Positions 1-11,084 of a stretch of DNA of 64,000 nucleotides are shown piece by piece. The stretch spans positions 16,251 to 80,250 of the forward strand of contig JAFUFT010000022.1 of the NCBI GenBank assembly GCA_017469795.1, written 5' to 3'. The stretch comes from Oscillospiraceae bacterium. GTDB taxonomy: Bacteria > Bacillota > Clostridia > Oscillospirales > Oscillospiraceae. A model generated the notes under the pieces. It did not search any database. It had not been told where the DNA came from and saw nothing but the letters and a program-made list of their open reading frames with translations. Both the position numbers and the translations under genes were made by a program. Every line of letters starts with the position of its first letter. Positions within the stretch are counted from its first letter, which is position 1.

Positions 1-1706
1 ATGTGGCTGGATGTGACATAGTGGATCGTGTGGCAGTCGTGCATCAGCCGCTCGTGGCGGGTCAGCACCGTCACATCGTGGCCGGTACGGCACAGATACA
101 TGGCGGTTTCCATATTGGACTCGCTGCCGCCTACGATGACCACACGCTTGCCCAGCTTTGCCTTCTGCTCGTAGACATCCTGAATGGTAAAGACGTTATC
201 ATTCTTTGTCCCATCCGCTTTCGTGACACCTGGAATATCGGGCAGCTTCGTATTGGATCCGGTGGCGGCGATGATGGAGTCGAAGCCAGCCGCCCGGATC
301 TCCTCCGGCGTAGGCTCGTGGCCCAGATGGACCACAACACCCCGACGGTCCAGCTCCTCCACCAGCCAGTCCCGATAGTCCTTGACGGGCCATTTGAAGG
401 GATAGATCTCCGCATGACTGAGCTTGCCGCCCAGGTATCCGGTCTTTTCAAACAGGGTGACCTTGTGGCCCCGTTCCGCGGCGAAGCAGGCCGCCCGCAT
501 ACCGATGGGTCCTCCGCCAATGACAGCGACCTTTTTGCTGGTCCAGGTGGGCTTGACGATGGCAGGCAGCTTCTGCTGCATGCCGGACTTGGGATTCACG
601 GAGCAGTAGTTCAGGAAAGGCGGATAGCCCATATCGTCGGATACGGAAGAACCGTGGCATTTGTCGCACTGGATGCAGGGCGTGGGCTTTTCCTTGGGAT
701 AGAAGAACAGCTTGCGCATATAGTCCGGCTCCGCGATCAGCGCCCGGCCTGCGGAGATTAGGTCGCAGGTGCCGTCCTCCAGCAGCCGTTCCATCTCCTC
801 CGGGTCGCCATAGCCGCCGTTGGGCGCGATGGGTACCTCGACCCCCGCCTCCTTGAAGGCGCGGCAGTATTCCACGGTCTTGTGCTCGCCCCGGTTATGG
901 TTGTAGCCGATGGGATGGGCTTCCGGCATGCCGGGATCCCGAAGCTGGAGAATGTCGATCCGGTCCTCAACGAGCTTGGCAAAGCGGATGGCCTCGTCCA
1001 GCGTGTAGCCCTGCTCCAGATTTCCGTTGTAGCCGTGGGGCACCTCGCCTTGGAGCACGATCTCCGTGATGAAGTCCTCGCCCAGCTCCCGCTTGATGGC
1101 GTCGAACATCTCGTAGAAGAACCGGCCCCGGTTCTCGATCTCTCCGCCGTATTCGTCGGTACGGTGGTTGTCGCTGGCGCAGAGCTGCTGGGTGGGACGG
1201 AGATTCACGCCGTCGTAGCCCCACATCTTATACAGCTTCAGCAAGTCGATATACTGCTGGATCAGCTCCGGGAACTTCTCCTTGGGATAGGGCTCCGTCT
1301 GCCGGCCGAAGGAAAAGCCGCCGCCATAGGAATAGCCTTTGGGGAATACAAACCACAGCCGGACCAGGGCCTTGGAGCCGAACATATGGGTCTGCTCCGC
1401 CAACTGGGCCAGAGAGTGCCATACGGCCTGATCTTCATAGTCGAAGCAGGCGATGGATCGCTTGGCGCCCGCATGGGGGTCCGACGCGCCGGTGGAGCCG
1501 CCCCCGAAGGGGAGCCCATGGTGCCGCCAGGAGTAGAGGGCCGCACCGGCGGAGCAGAACTCCGTAGCCTGATTGGTATAGCCGTCATTGGGGAAGGTCT
1601 CGCCGTTGCTCCAATAGCTGTGAAGCACGTTGGGGCTCAGAAGCCGATTTTTCAGAACTTGGCCGCCCGGTAACGTAAACGGACTTGTTAGCTTTTCAAA
1701 ATACAT
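1..1706 (-). CDS. OYE-family NADH:flavin oxidoreductase / 2-enoate reductase-like (OYE1), C-terminus off the window
   Basis: Minus-strand reading from ATG at 1706 (GGAGGA ribosome site about 9 nt upstream) is open to the left edge, about 568 codons. It starts MYFEKLTSPFTL, then an FMN TIM barrel, then a four-Cys cluster site CIQCDKCHG...YCSVNP ([4Fe-4S]) and a dinucleotide fold beginning VAVIGGGPIGMRAA. This is the BaiCD/BaiH/2,4-dienoyl-CoA reductase architecture (FMN, 4Fe-4S, FAD). At the segment where the family usually has an HxxH substrate motif it reads LRPTQQL, unlike the three other OYEs here, which have an Asp-Arg pair. It is the last visible gene of a minus-strand run that includes a solute-binding protein, aldolase and dehydrogenases. 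The likely role is reduction of an activated C=C bond in an unknown substrate. Confidence 0.9.
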   Translation of the reverse strand, partial: MYFEKLTSPFTLPGGQVLKNRLLSPNVLHSYWSNGETFPNDGYTNQATEFCSAGAALYSWRHHGLPFGGGSTGASDPHAGAKRSIACFDYEDQAVWHSLAQLAEQTHMFGSKALVRLWFVFPKGYSYGGGFSFGRQTEPYPKEKFPELIQQYIDLLKLYKMWGYDGVNLRPTQQLCASDNHRTDEYGGEIENRGRFFYEMFDAIKRELGEDFITEIVLQGEVPHGYNGNLEQGYTLDEAIRFAKLVEDRIDILQLRDPGMPEAHPIGYNHNRGEHKTVEYCRAFKEAGVEVPIAPNGGYGDPEEMERLLEDGTCDLISAGRALIAEPDYMRKLFFYPKEKPTPCIQCDKCHGSSVSDDMGYPPFLNYCSVNPKSGMQQKLPAIVKPTWTSKKVAVIGGGPIGMRAACFAAERGHKVTLFEKTGYLGGKLSHAEIYPFKWPVKDYRDWLVEELDRRGVVVHLGHEPTPEEIRAAGFDSIIAATGSNTKLPDIPGVTKADGTKNDNVFTIQDVYEQKAKLGKRVVIVGGSESNMETAMYLCRTGHDVTVLTRHERLMHDCHTIHYVTSSH

Positions 1707-1730
1707 CTGATTCCTCCATTGTTTCTCTCC

Positions 1731-1757
1731 GGCGGATCAGAAAAGGCACGATCCGCC
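1731..1757 (-). terminator. Intercistronic hairpin between SBP and OYE1
   Basis: GGCGGATC and GATCCGCC form an 8-bp stem with an 11-nt loop in the 86-bp gap. No T-run follows on the minus strand, so it may be an mRNA-processing or partial-terminator stem rather than a full terminator. Confidence 0.4.
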
Positions 1758-1792
1758 ATAGAACATGGGCCAAACCGTCGATGGGCTTATGA

Positions 1793-3553
1793 TCATCCCT
1801 CCAGATACCTGGCATATGCCGCGGAATAGACATCCAGGCAGGCCTGCAGGCCCATGGAGTTGGCATTTTCGATGACTTCCCGGTACTGTTCCACTGTGAT
1901 GTCGCCGGTTATCACCTTGGACATATTTTCAGCAAACAGCGTCGCAAGATCGGATTCGTGGGAAGTGAGCACATCCTTTTCAGCATCGGTATATTCCAGA
2001 TTGGAAGGCAGGACCCAAGCGTTGTCACGATGGGATGCCCATTCCAGCGCTGCGTCCAGTTCCTCCTGGGAATTGTACTTCAACTCAGCGTTGCGTTCCA
2101 TGGTATAAGAGGGCATAAACACCTTGGCATAATAGGACTTGGCAAAATTCAGGGACAGGCCATCGGGGTTGTTTGTAAGCAATTCGGTGTAGTTGATAAC
2201 GCCGTTCTCGTCATACTCGTAGCTCAGCCCCTCGATGCCGTAGTTGACGAGATAGGCACCGGTCTCCGTGAAACCGTAGTTCAGGAACTCCAGCGCCACC
2301 TCGGGGATCTCACAGGAGACGCTGATGGCGTATCCCTCCGTCTCTCTGGCTTCGCTGATGCCGCCCACATGGCTTTCATTATTGCCGTCCAAAGAAATGT
2401 CAGGAATGGCAATAATCTCATAATCCGGATCGGGAGAGCCTACCCAGTTGAGCTTATCCAGCGGATCCGTGCCGCACTGGAACACGCCCGCTTTCCCCTC
2501 CAGGTATGTGGTGTCATAGTTGCCCAGGTCACGGCTGATGCTCATAAAATCATCGTTGATGATCCCCTCGGAAAAGTATCCGCGAAGAAGCGTCAGGTAT
2601 TCGATAAACTGGGGAGAACTCTCCAGATTGATCACCTGACCATCTGCGTCGAGCTGGAAGTTCAGGTTGCCCTGGGGATTGTCAATGAAGCCATAGGTGG
2701 TGTACAGGCCGGTCTCCAGTTCCCGGTTCAGCAGAAGCGTGGAGCCGGTGTTGTACTCGCTGTGGATGACCCGGAGCGCCTCCGTGAGGTCGTCCACCGT
2801 GGAGGGGATCTCCAGCCCGAGCTTGTCAAACCAGTCCTTTCGGATACACATACCCATCTTTGCATTGGGGATATCCTTGCCGAAAATCTCCACCACACGG
2901 CCGCCGTGGGTGCTGGCCTCTGCGAAAAACTCAGGGTCGGAATCCAGGAACCGCAGATAATCCGGAGCGTGCTCCGGGAGCATATCGGTCAAATCGACCA
3001 CAATATCGTCCTCCACCAGATCCCAGGAATTATGGGAATAGCCGCCGCCAAAGCCCGCGCCAAGGATATCCGGATAATCTCCAGAGGCGATCATCAGACT
3101 GGACTTGTCCTCAAAGTTAAAGCGCTCGAGCATGGTGTATTCCACGTTGATACCCGTTTCCTCCAGGAACTGCGCCGTGGTGGGCAAGCTGGTGTATGGA
3201 TCACCGTTCAGAAGACTGTCCATAAATGGAGGCGGGGAATAGGTCATCGTCAGGGTATATCCGCCTTTAATGGGATATGTGACCTCGGCATACTCGGGCT
3301 CCTGTACTGCATCGGGTTCCGTTTCCGCGGGAGCCTCATCCGCTGGTGCCTGTTCCGGCTCTGCCTCCGGAACGGATGCTTCCGACTGTGCCTGGGGTTC
3401 CTCTGCCGACACCGGAGAAGCCTGTGCATTCTCATCGGCAGACGAAGCAGGGACTGACTCTGCAGTCGATCCACCGGATGAGCCGCAGGCTGTCAGGCAA
3501 AACACCATGGCACACGCCAGCAGAATCGCAAATAGCTGTCTCTGTTTTCGCAT
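1793..3553 (-). CDS. Extracellular solute-binding lipoprotein (family 1, LipO-like), 586 aa
   Basis: The N-terminus has Lys/Arg, a hydrophobic stretch and lipobox LTAC (Cys22), so a membrane-anchored lipoprotein. Residues about 25-90 are a low-complexity Ala/Glu/Ser/Pro linker, followed by the periplasmic-binding domain (motifs SGDYPDI and IRKDWFDKLGLE). The C-terminus has the MGLQACLDVYSAAYARY signature shared by the five paralogues in this window. It is closest by eye to the protein at 34417-36165, with long identical stretches such as YEDKSSLMIA-type and VVEIFGK. No ABC permease of the MalF/MalG type is nearby. An AAAGGG ribosome site precedes the ATG. Expected role: capture of an extracellular ligand, normally a carbohydrate in this family, but the context suggests the substrate of the neighbouring reductases. 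Confidence 0.9.
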   Translation of the reverse strand: MRKQRQLFAILLACAMVFCLTACGSSGGSTAESVPASSADENAQASPVSAEEPQAQSEASVPEAEPEQAPADEAPAETEPDAVQEPEYAEVTYPIKGGYTLTMTYSPPPFMDSLLNGDPYTSLPTTAQFLEETGINVEYTMLERFNFEDKSSLMIASGDYPDILGAGFGGGYSHNSWDLVEDDIVVDLTDMLPEHAPDYLRFLDSDPEFFAEASTHGGRVVEIFGKDIPNAKMGMCIRKDWFDKLGLEIPSTVDDLTEALRVIHSEYNTGSTLLLNRELETGLYTTYGFIDNPQGNLNFQLDADGQVINLESSPQFIEYLTLLRGYFSEGIINDDFMSISRDLGNYDTTYLEGKAGVFQCGTDPLDKLNWVGSPDPDYEIIAIPDISLDGNNESHVGGISEARETEGYAISVSCEIPEVALEFLNYGFTETGAYLVNYGIEGLSYEYDENGVINYTELLTNNPDGLSLNFAKSYYAKVFMPSYTMERNAELKYNSQEELDAALEWASHRDNAWVLPSNLEYTDAEKDVLTSHESDLATLFAENMSKVITGDITVEQYREVIENANSMGLQACLDVYSAAYARYLEG

Positions 3554-3604
3554 GTTTTTAACACCCTTTCATTGCGAAAAGCATTGCTTTCACGGTTTTT
3601 GCAT

Positions 3605-4489
3605 TTACCACGCCTTGCCGTCGCTGCCGTAGACGGGGATCATCTCCAGCAGCTTTTCCTTGAAGCCCTGGGAGGCCAGAGACCACACGTTGCCCTTTCC
3701 ACCGGACTGGAGCACCTTCTCCATGGCAGCGATGGTCAGATCCGTGTTGATGTTGACCTTGTTGATGCCCATGGAGCAGGCCAACTTCAGCTGATCCTTG
3801 GGCGTGCCGGAGGAGCCATGGAGCACCAGCGGGTAGCTGTAGCCCATGGCTTCGTTCAGGGCGGCCTTGATGGTGGTCAAAATATCCAGATTCAGCTTGG
3901 GCACATAGCCCTCGGGGTACTTTCCGTGGGCGGTGCCGATGGAGATGGCCAGGCAGTCCACCCCGGTGCGCTTGACAAACTCCACCGCCTCGTCAGGATT
4001 GGTGTAGAAGGAATCGCCCTCCTCATAGGCCTGGCCGGGCTTGAAGGTGGCAGCCTGACCCACATGGCCCAGTTCTGCCTCTACGCTGACATCCACGGAA
4101 TGAGCCAGCTCCACACACTTGGCGGTTTCCGCCACGTTCTCCTCAAAGGGCAGGCTGGAGCGGTCGGCCATAATGGATGTGCAGCCGCCCCAGACCAGGT
4201 TGCGGACAGCGGCCTTGTAGGAGGGACCGTGGTCCTCATTGATGGCGACAGGCACCTTGGCATGCTCCGCCCGATGCCGCAGCCACTCGCCAAACTGTCT
4301 GGGATCGGCCGTCCGCTTGTCTGCGGGGCCGAGATTCTCAAAGCGGACGTCCAGAATGATGGGGGCGTTTAGCTGCTCAGCTGCAGCAATGGCGGCGTCC
4401 ACATCCAGAGAGTTGCCCACATTGGGGGCGGCGACAGCGTAGCCTTCAATGCTGGCGCGATCGAGCATTTCTTTCATGGTAACAAGCAT
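3605..4489 (-). CDS. Class II fructose-bisphosphate aldolase family protein (KbaY/GatY-like), 294 aa
   Basis: The TIM-barrel class II aldolase shows family motifs: NEDHGPSY (catalytic Asp and zinc His), VEAELGHVGQ, HGSSGTPKDQ (second zinc His) and NINTDLT near the C-terminus. Length is normal. The start has AAAGGAGG 7 nt upstream. It is followed at 3553 by a solute-binding protein and preceded by a MarR gene. A GTACTTGAC operator-like element lies 36-52 nt upstream. It should cleave or form a C-C bond in a ketose phosphate or related hydroxy-acid; the substrate cannot be read from sequence. A second aldolase sits at 24719-25576. Confidence 0.9.
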   Translation of the reverse strand: MLVTMKEMLDRASIEGYAVAAPNVGNSLDVDAAIAAAEQLNAPIILDVRFENLGPADKRTADPRQFGEWLRHRAEHAKVPVAINEDHGPSYKAAVRNLVWGGCTSIMADRSSLPFEENVAETAKCVELAHSVDVSVEAELGHVGQAATFKPGQAYEEGDSFYTNPDEAVEFVKRTGVDCLAISIGTAHGKYPEGYVPKLNLDILTTIKAALNEAMGYSYPLVLHGSSGTPKDQLKLACSMGINKVNINTDLTIAAMEKVLQSGGKGNVWSLASQGFKEKLLEMIPVYGSDGKAW

Positions 4490-4522
4490 AGTTAGTCCTC
4501 CTTTTATTGTTTCGGTGCATGC

Positions 4523-4541
4523 TCATGTACTTGACTATTTT
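4523..4541 (-). promoter_or_regulatory. GGTAC-type operator upstream of aldolase
   Basis: ATGTACTTGACTATTTT at 4525-4541 differs at one base from ATGTACCTGACTATTTT at 17824-17840 upstream of the MFS gene. It lies just upstream of the aldolase ribosome site. I see no convincing -10 beside it. Confidence 0.5.
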
Positions 4542-4582
4542 GGTTTTGCAAATGCCCCCCAATGGGAAGCATCTGCAGTAGT

Positions 4583-5050
4583 TTATCGAATGATCTTCTC
4601 CAGAAGCGCATTGAGCTGCTCTTTTTCCGCAGGCGCCAGCGCGCTGACAAAGGTATCGCTGTAGATATGCATCCGCTCCGCGCTGCTTTTCAGGTCCTCC
4701 CGGCCAGCGTCAGTGATGCTCACCAGTGTGATCCGCCGGTCCTCAGTGCTGGGCTGCCGGACAATCAGCTCCTTGGCCTCCATTTTTTTCAGATGCTCTG
4801 AAATGGACTGTGGTTTCATGTGCAGGGCCTGAGCCAGATGCTGCTGGGATACCTGCTCCCGCTTTGCCACCTCACTTAGGATGTACATCCCCGAGAGGGG
4901 CGGAAGCTGCTTTGTAATGGAGAACAGCTGTCGGATTTGCTCTATGATCTGAAGGTCTATGGGGTTTATGCCGGCGTAATCTTCCATGGAGGCTTTGTCC
5001 GGCGCATCAGAAGCGCGCGCCGTCTCCAAGCCACGCGGCAGCGTAATCAT
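4583..5050 (-). CDS. MarR family transcriptional regulator (MarR-A), 155 aa
   Basis: Winged-helix MarR protein. The helix-turn-helix reads VSQQHLAQALHMKPQSISEH with recognition helix KPQSISEHLKKME, and the wing follows as QPSTEDRRITLVSITDAG. The N-terminal dimer helix IIEQIRQLFSITKQLPP is nearly the same as in MarR-B (15633-16247). The listed ATG overlaps the 3' end of the upstream hydrolase by 44 nt and has GAAGG 6 nt upstream. An internal ATG at 4987 would give a start matching MarR-B better but lacks a ribosome site. Likely binds the GGTAC operators of this locus and responds to a small aromatic or lipophilic ligand. Confidence 0.88.
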   Translation of the reverse strand: MITLPRGLETARASDAPDKASMEDYAGINPIDLQIIEQIRQLFSITKQLPPLSGMYILSEVAKREQVSQQHLAQALHMKPQSISEHLKKMEAKELIVRQPSTEDRRITLVSITDAGREDLKSSAERMHIYSDTFVSALAPAEKEQLNALLEKIIR

Positions 5051-6347
5051 AGGTGACCTTCAGCGTATCTCCGTATTTTTGATCCACAGCATTGAACATA
5101 TGTCCGGCGCCTTCCACATAGGCCAGAGTCTTATCCTGGGAGGCGGCATTTTCATACACGGTCTCCGCGCAGGCAAATTCCCAGTTGCCGGTCATGCCCA
5201 TGACCAGCAGCGGCGCGTGCACACCCCGGACATTGCCGGTGGTGTTACAGTAGCTGCTCTCCCAGTCCACGCCGCAGACGGTATCAGCGTCATAGCCATA
5301 GCCCTCCGTTGTGCGGACACAGTGGGAGCTCAGGAACGTGTTCACCGTCGTGACCAGCAGTCCCTCCCGATAGGAATCCGTGAGGCAGCGGCTGTTCTGC
5401 GGCGGACGCTTTGTCTCGATAATCTCTGTCGTGACGCTTCCGTCGCCATGGAGCAGAGACTGGGGGTTCCGGGTCCGGGACATCAGACTGATATCCTGGG
5501 CATAGAGCTTGTTGTTCATAAAGCCGGAGGCGCCGCCTGTGACGATGAAGGGTTCGTCGTCGCTGTAATTGCCCTTTCCCTGACGAATCAGGGCTTTCCG
5601 CTCCAACGCGGCGTCGATCAGACGGTTGTTGCGGGCGCTCTGGGCCGCGAAGAATTTCTTCTTGAATGCCTCGCTGTAATGGGATCCGGCGGGATCAAAG
5701 CCGTTGGCCGGGTTGAATACATCCAGCTCCGGGTCCCGAAGCATGCCGTTGCCTTCCTCTACTACAGCCGGGTCCAGACTGAAGAGCATCATGGCGCCGT
5801 TGCCCCAGTTGGCGTCCAGGAGCATCACACCGTCGGCAGGCTCCATGGCTCCGCCGCCGGGCCCTCCGGGACCGCCGGGGCCACCGGGACCGCCCGGTCC
5901 GCCGCCCGGTCCTCCGGGGCCTCCGGGACCGCCTGGGCCGCCGCTTTCCATCGGGCTGATCAGGTTCTCGCCCTGGAAAAACTCCCTGCCGTTTTCCGCC
6001 ACTGCCTGATAGCAGGTCATCAGCGTGGCGCCGCCGCTGTGGCCGAACAGAACCACCTTCTGGACGCCTGTCATCTGCTTCAGCGTCCGGATGCAGTCTC
6101 CCACGCCGGAGAGCTTCTGGCCAAGATCGCCGTCGCCCTCCACGTTGGCCGCCAGCACAGGATATCCCCGGGTGGCAAACTCGATGTTGGAGGAGAAGTT
6201 CAAATAGTTGGAATCGGAGTGGATCACCACGACGCCAACGGGTTTCCGCTTGGACAGATCCCGGTTCTCAAAGACCAGGCAGTCCATGCGCCCGGCGCTT
6301 ACAAACCGGGAGGAAACCTCCTTGTTTTCAAAGAAAGGATATCTCAT
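5007..6347 (-). CDS. Alpha/beta hydrolase with a long Gly-Gly-Pro insert, 446 aa
   Basis: The alpha/beta hydrolase core has nucleophile elbow GHSGG (Ser about residue 103) and a late ...GAGHMF segment that probably supplies the catalytic His (about 420). Between strands, residues about 135-167 form an almost pure (Gly-Gly-Pro)n run (genomic about 5838-5945), not expected in this fold. No signal peptide, so cytosolic. It lies 2 nt downstream of the zinc dehydrogenase and overlaps the downstream MarR gene, so it is co-transcribed. Likely an esterase, lactonase or C-C hydrolase on the locus substrate. The gene looks intact despite the repeat. Confidence 0.82.
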   Translation of the reverse strand: MRYPFFENKEVSSRFVSAGRMDCLVFENRDLSKRKPVGVVVIHSDSNYLNFSSNIEFATRGYPVLAANVEGDGDLGQKLSGVGDCIRTLKQMTGVQKVVLFGHSGGATLMTCYQAVAENGREFFQGENLISPMESGGPGGPGGPGGPGGGPGGPGGPGGPGGPGGGAMEPADGVMLLDANWGNGAMMLFSLDPAVVEEGNGMLRDPELDVFNPANGFDPAGSHYSEAFKKKFFAAQSARNNRLIDAALERKALIRQGKGNYSDDEPFIVTGGASGFMNNKLYAQDISLMSRTRNPQSLLHGDGSVTTEIIETKRPPQNSRCLTDSYREGLLVTTVNTFLSSHCVRTTEGYGYDADTVCGVDWESSYCNTTGNVRGVHAPLLVMGMTGNWEFACAETVYENAASQDKTLAYVEGAGHMFNAVDQKYGDTLKVTYDYAAAWLGDGARF

Positions 6348-6349
6348 AC

Positions 6350-7441
6350 TCAGTCCTCACTGACCTTCTGCAGATCCACGGAGATCCGGTACATATCCGG
6401 GGTTGCCGCCCGGACATAGGCGTCCTGGATCTGATACAGGGGGAAGGTCTCGCCTTCCCAGGCAAAGCTGGGATCCACTACGCCGCTGTTGATGAGCTTG
6501 GCCGCCAAAGCGATGTCCTCCACCTCTCCGCCGTAAGTGCCGATGATCTCTGCCCGATTGTAGTGGATCTCGTTGGGATCCACATCCATGGTGGGCTCGG
6601 GATAGCCGGCGGGGAACAGCAGGATCTTGCCGTCATGCTTTTTGATCATCTGCTGGGCCTGGGCGTATACGGAGCTAAGGCCCACGCAGGGAACCACCGC
6701 GTCCGCGCCAATGCCGTCGGTCAGGTCCTTGACCGCCTGGACCGGGTCCACAGCCTTGGAGTCGATGACCTCCGCCCAGCCCATGGAGCGGGCCCGTGCC
6801 AGCTTCTTCTCGGTGAGCTCGGTGATGATGACCCGGTAACCCAGAGCGTGATAGACCAGTGCGTTGACAATGCCCATGGAGCCGGCGCCGATGATCACGA
6901 CGGTGTCGCCCTTGGGGGCGTTGAGCTTCCGGGCGCCGGCCACCGCAGTGGAAACGGGCTCCAGGAAGGCCGTCAGCTGGGGCGGCATGTCCTTGTTCAT
7001 CTTGATCAGCTGGTTCTGCCGGAATACCTTGTAGTCGCTGAAGCAGCGCAGACCGTAGAAGCCGTTGACCGGCGCCCAGCCGCCTTTGTTCTTGGGCATC
7101 ATGCACTGCTCGGTGTGGCCCATGCGGCACATAATGCATTCGCCGCAGCCCGCGGAGCACTGGCCTACCCGGTCGCCGACCTGGAAGAGCTTTACATCCT
7201 CGCCCACGGCAACCACATCGCCTACCCACTCGTGGCCGGAGGCCATGGGGAACTTATTCTTGCTGGTGCGCTTGGCCTGCCAGGTCTGGTAGTCGTTGGT
7301 GCAGATATTGCAGATCAGCATCTTTACCAGCACTTCCCGGGGGCCCAGAGTCTCCTGCATGGGCTCGGAGTGCATCTCTGCCACTTCCGGGGCCATGATC
7401 GCGCCAAAATAGTGAACTTCAGGGATCTTCATGTTTTCCAT
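6350..7441 (-). CDS. Zinc-dependent medium-chain alcohol dehydrogenase, 363 aa
   Basis: The GroES-like N-terminus has catalytic zinc ligands Cys47 (CTND) and GHE (His70, Glu71), and structural zinc Cys in GCGECIMCRMGHTEQC. The Rossmann fold begins GAGSMGIVNA, and the Asp/Glu-type dinucleotide pocket suggests NAD(H). It is of the threonine/sorbitol dehydrogenase kind and similar to 23644-24705. Ribosome site GGAGG upstream. Encoded between the iron alcohol dehydrogenase and the hydrolase. Oxidises or reduces a secondary alcohol/ketone on the pathway. Confidence 0.92.
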   Translation of the reverse strand: MENMKIPEVHYFGAIMAPEVAEMHSEPMQETLGPREVLVKMLICNICTNDYQTWQAKRTSKNKFPMASGHEWVGDVVAVGEDVKLFQVGDRVGQCSAGCGECIMCRMGHTEQCMMPKNKGGWAPVNGFYGLRCFSDYKVFRQNQLIKMNKDMPPQLTAFLEPVSTAVAGARKLNAPKGDTVVIIGAGSMGIVNALVYHALGYRVIITELTEKKLARARSMGWAEVIDSKAVDPVQAVKDLTDGIGADAVVPCVGLSSVYAQAQQMIKKHDGKILLFPAGYPEPTMDVDPNEIHYNRAEIIGTYGGEVEDIALAAKLINSGVVDPSFAWEGETFPLYQIQDAYVRAATPDMYRISVDLQKVSED

Positions 7442-7477
7442 CGCAATATATCCTCCATTCTGAATGATTACAGAGTA

Positions 7478-8674
7478 TTATTCCATGCCCGCGGCGGCCT
7501 TGAGGATCGCCAGGATGTCGTCATAGTACAGGGGCTTGAAGGCGCCGATGGGTTTGCCGCCACGTTGATTTGCGGCCTTCTGGGCCAGCTCTTCGATCCG
7601 GTCCGTGGGGATGCCGGCATCCTGGAAATTGGTGGGCATGAGCATCTCCTCAAACCAAGCCTGGGTAGCGTCGATGCCCGCCAGGGCAATGTCCTCCGGG
7701 TTGTCGGAGAAGTGGGGAATATGGAACACCTCCTGGGCATAGCGCACGAAGCGGTCCACGTCCTCCCTGTACACATGGCGCATCCAGTGGGGCATGACCA
7801 CGGAGATCGTAATGCCATGGATGGTGTCATACATACCGCTGATCTCATGGCCGATGTCATGGCTTCCCATGTCCTTCCGGCGGCCGGGACTCAGCGTGTC
7901 GTTGTGGGCTACGGAGCCGGCGTACATGATCTCGGAACGGGCCTCATAGTCGGTGGGATCGGCCTTGATGGCACGCCCATAGCGGATGATGGCCTTCATG
8001 GCGCCCTCGCACATATAGTCGATGAGACCATAGTTGGTCTTGCAGAAGTACCGCTCCACGATGTGGGAGTACATGTCCACCACGCCGCAGAGGCTCATCT
8101 TCAGGGGCAGGGTGGTGGACAGGGCGGGATTCATAAAGGCGTACTCCGGACGGAGCCAGTTTCCGCCGCCCCGCATGCCCTTCTTCTGCTTGGTCTCCGC
8201 GTTGTCAAGGATCACGCTGAACGCGGACTCGCTGCCCGTAGCGGGATAGGTCAGAATGACCGCCTCGGGTACCTTTCTGGCGGGGTCCGCTTTCTTCATG
8301 GTGGTGAACAGATCCCACACGTCGCCGTCATAAGCCAGCCCGGCGCTGATGGACTTGCCGGAGTCGATGACAGAGCCGCCGCCGATGGCCAGAATATAGT
8401 CAACACCCGTGTCCCGGCAAAGGGTAATGGCTTCACGGACTGCGGATACGTCGGGATTGGGCTTGACCTTGCCAAACTCCACCCAGCCAAGACCGTTGTC
8501 CGAGAGGTCCTGCTCCACCGCCGCCAGAAGGCCGCTGTCATAGAGGAACTGGCCGCTGTCGTGGAGCACCAGCACCTTGGTGGCGCCTGCCGCCGCCAGG
8601 GTGGCGCCTGCTTTTTTCTCCGCGTCCTTACCGAAGATAAACTGTGTGCTGAGGCAAAGCTCAAAATCATTCAT
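7478..8674 (-). CDS. Iron-containing alcohol dehydrogenase, 398 aa
   Basis: Group III dehydrogenase: nucleotide motif GGGSVIDSGKSI, with metal ligands expected in VVDMYSHIVE (Asp, His), GSHDIGHEISG and MYDTIHGITIS (His). Length is typical of the butanol dehydrogenase/YqhD group. It is the first gene after a clear promoter at 8720-8748 whose -35 overlaps a GGTAC operator, so it probably begins the transcript running to OYE1. Likely NAD(P)H-linked aldehyde or ketone reduction. Confidence 0.92.
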   Translation of the reverse strand: MNDFELCLSTQFIFGKDAEKKAGATLAAAGATKVLVLHDSGQFLYDSGLLAAVEQDLSDNGLGWVEFGKVKPNPDVSAVREAITLCRDTGVDYILAIGGGSVIDSGKSISAGLAYDGDVWDLFTTMKKADPARKVPEAVILTYPATGSESAFSVILDNAETKQKKGMRGGGNWLRPEYAFMNPALSTTLPLKMSLCGVVDMYSHIVERYFCKTNYGLIDYMCEGAMKAIIRYGRAIKADPTDYEARSEIMYAGSVAHNDTLSPGRRKDMGSHDIGHEISGMYDTIHGITISVVMPHWMRHVYREDVDRFVRYAQEVFHIPHFSDNPEDIALAGIDATQAWFEEMLMPTNFQDAGIPTDRIEELAQKAANQRGGKPIGAFKPLYYDDILAILKAAAGME

Positions 8675-8719
8675 TGGTTAAGACCCCTTTCTTTTTCAGG
8701 TAGCTTAGTTTCTGCCTCC

Positions 8720-8757
8720 AATATAGCGCAGAAACGCCATATTGTCAAGTACCTTAT
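8720..8757 (-). promoter_or_regulatory. Promoter with GGTAC operator for the iron-ADH operon
   Basis: On the minus strand TTGACA (8743-8748), a 17-nt spacer and TATATT (8720-8725). The sequence AATAAGGTACTTGACA places the GGTAC core directly on the -35 box, so a bound repressor would block RNA polymerase. Confidence 0.75.
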
Positions 8758-8775
8758 TAGTTTCCTGACAGGATT

Positions 8776-11080
<2,305 letters not shown>

Positions 11081-11084
<4 letters not shown>

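Noticed and set aside
4986..6419. 477-codon plus-strand frame over the alpha/beta hydrolase
   Set aside because: Antisense shadow; its Pro/Gly stretch is the complement of the real insert.
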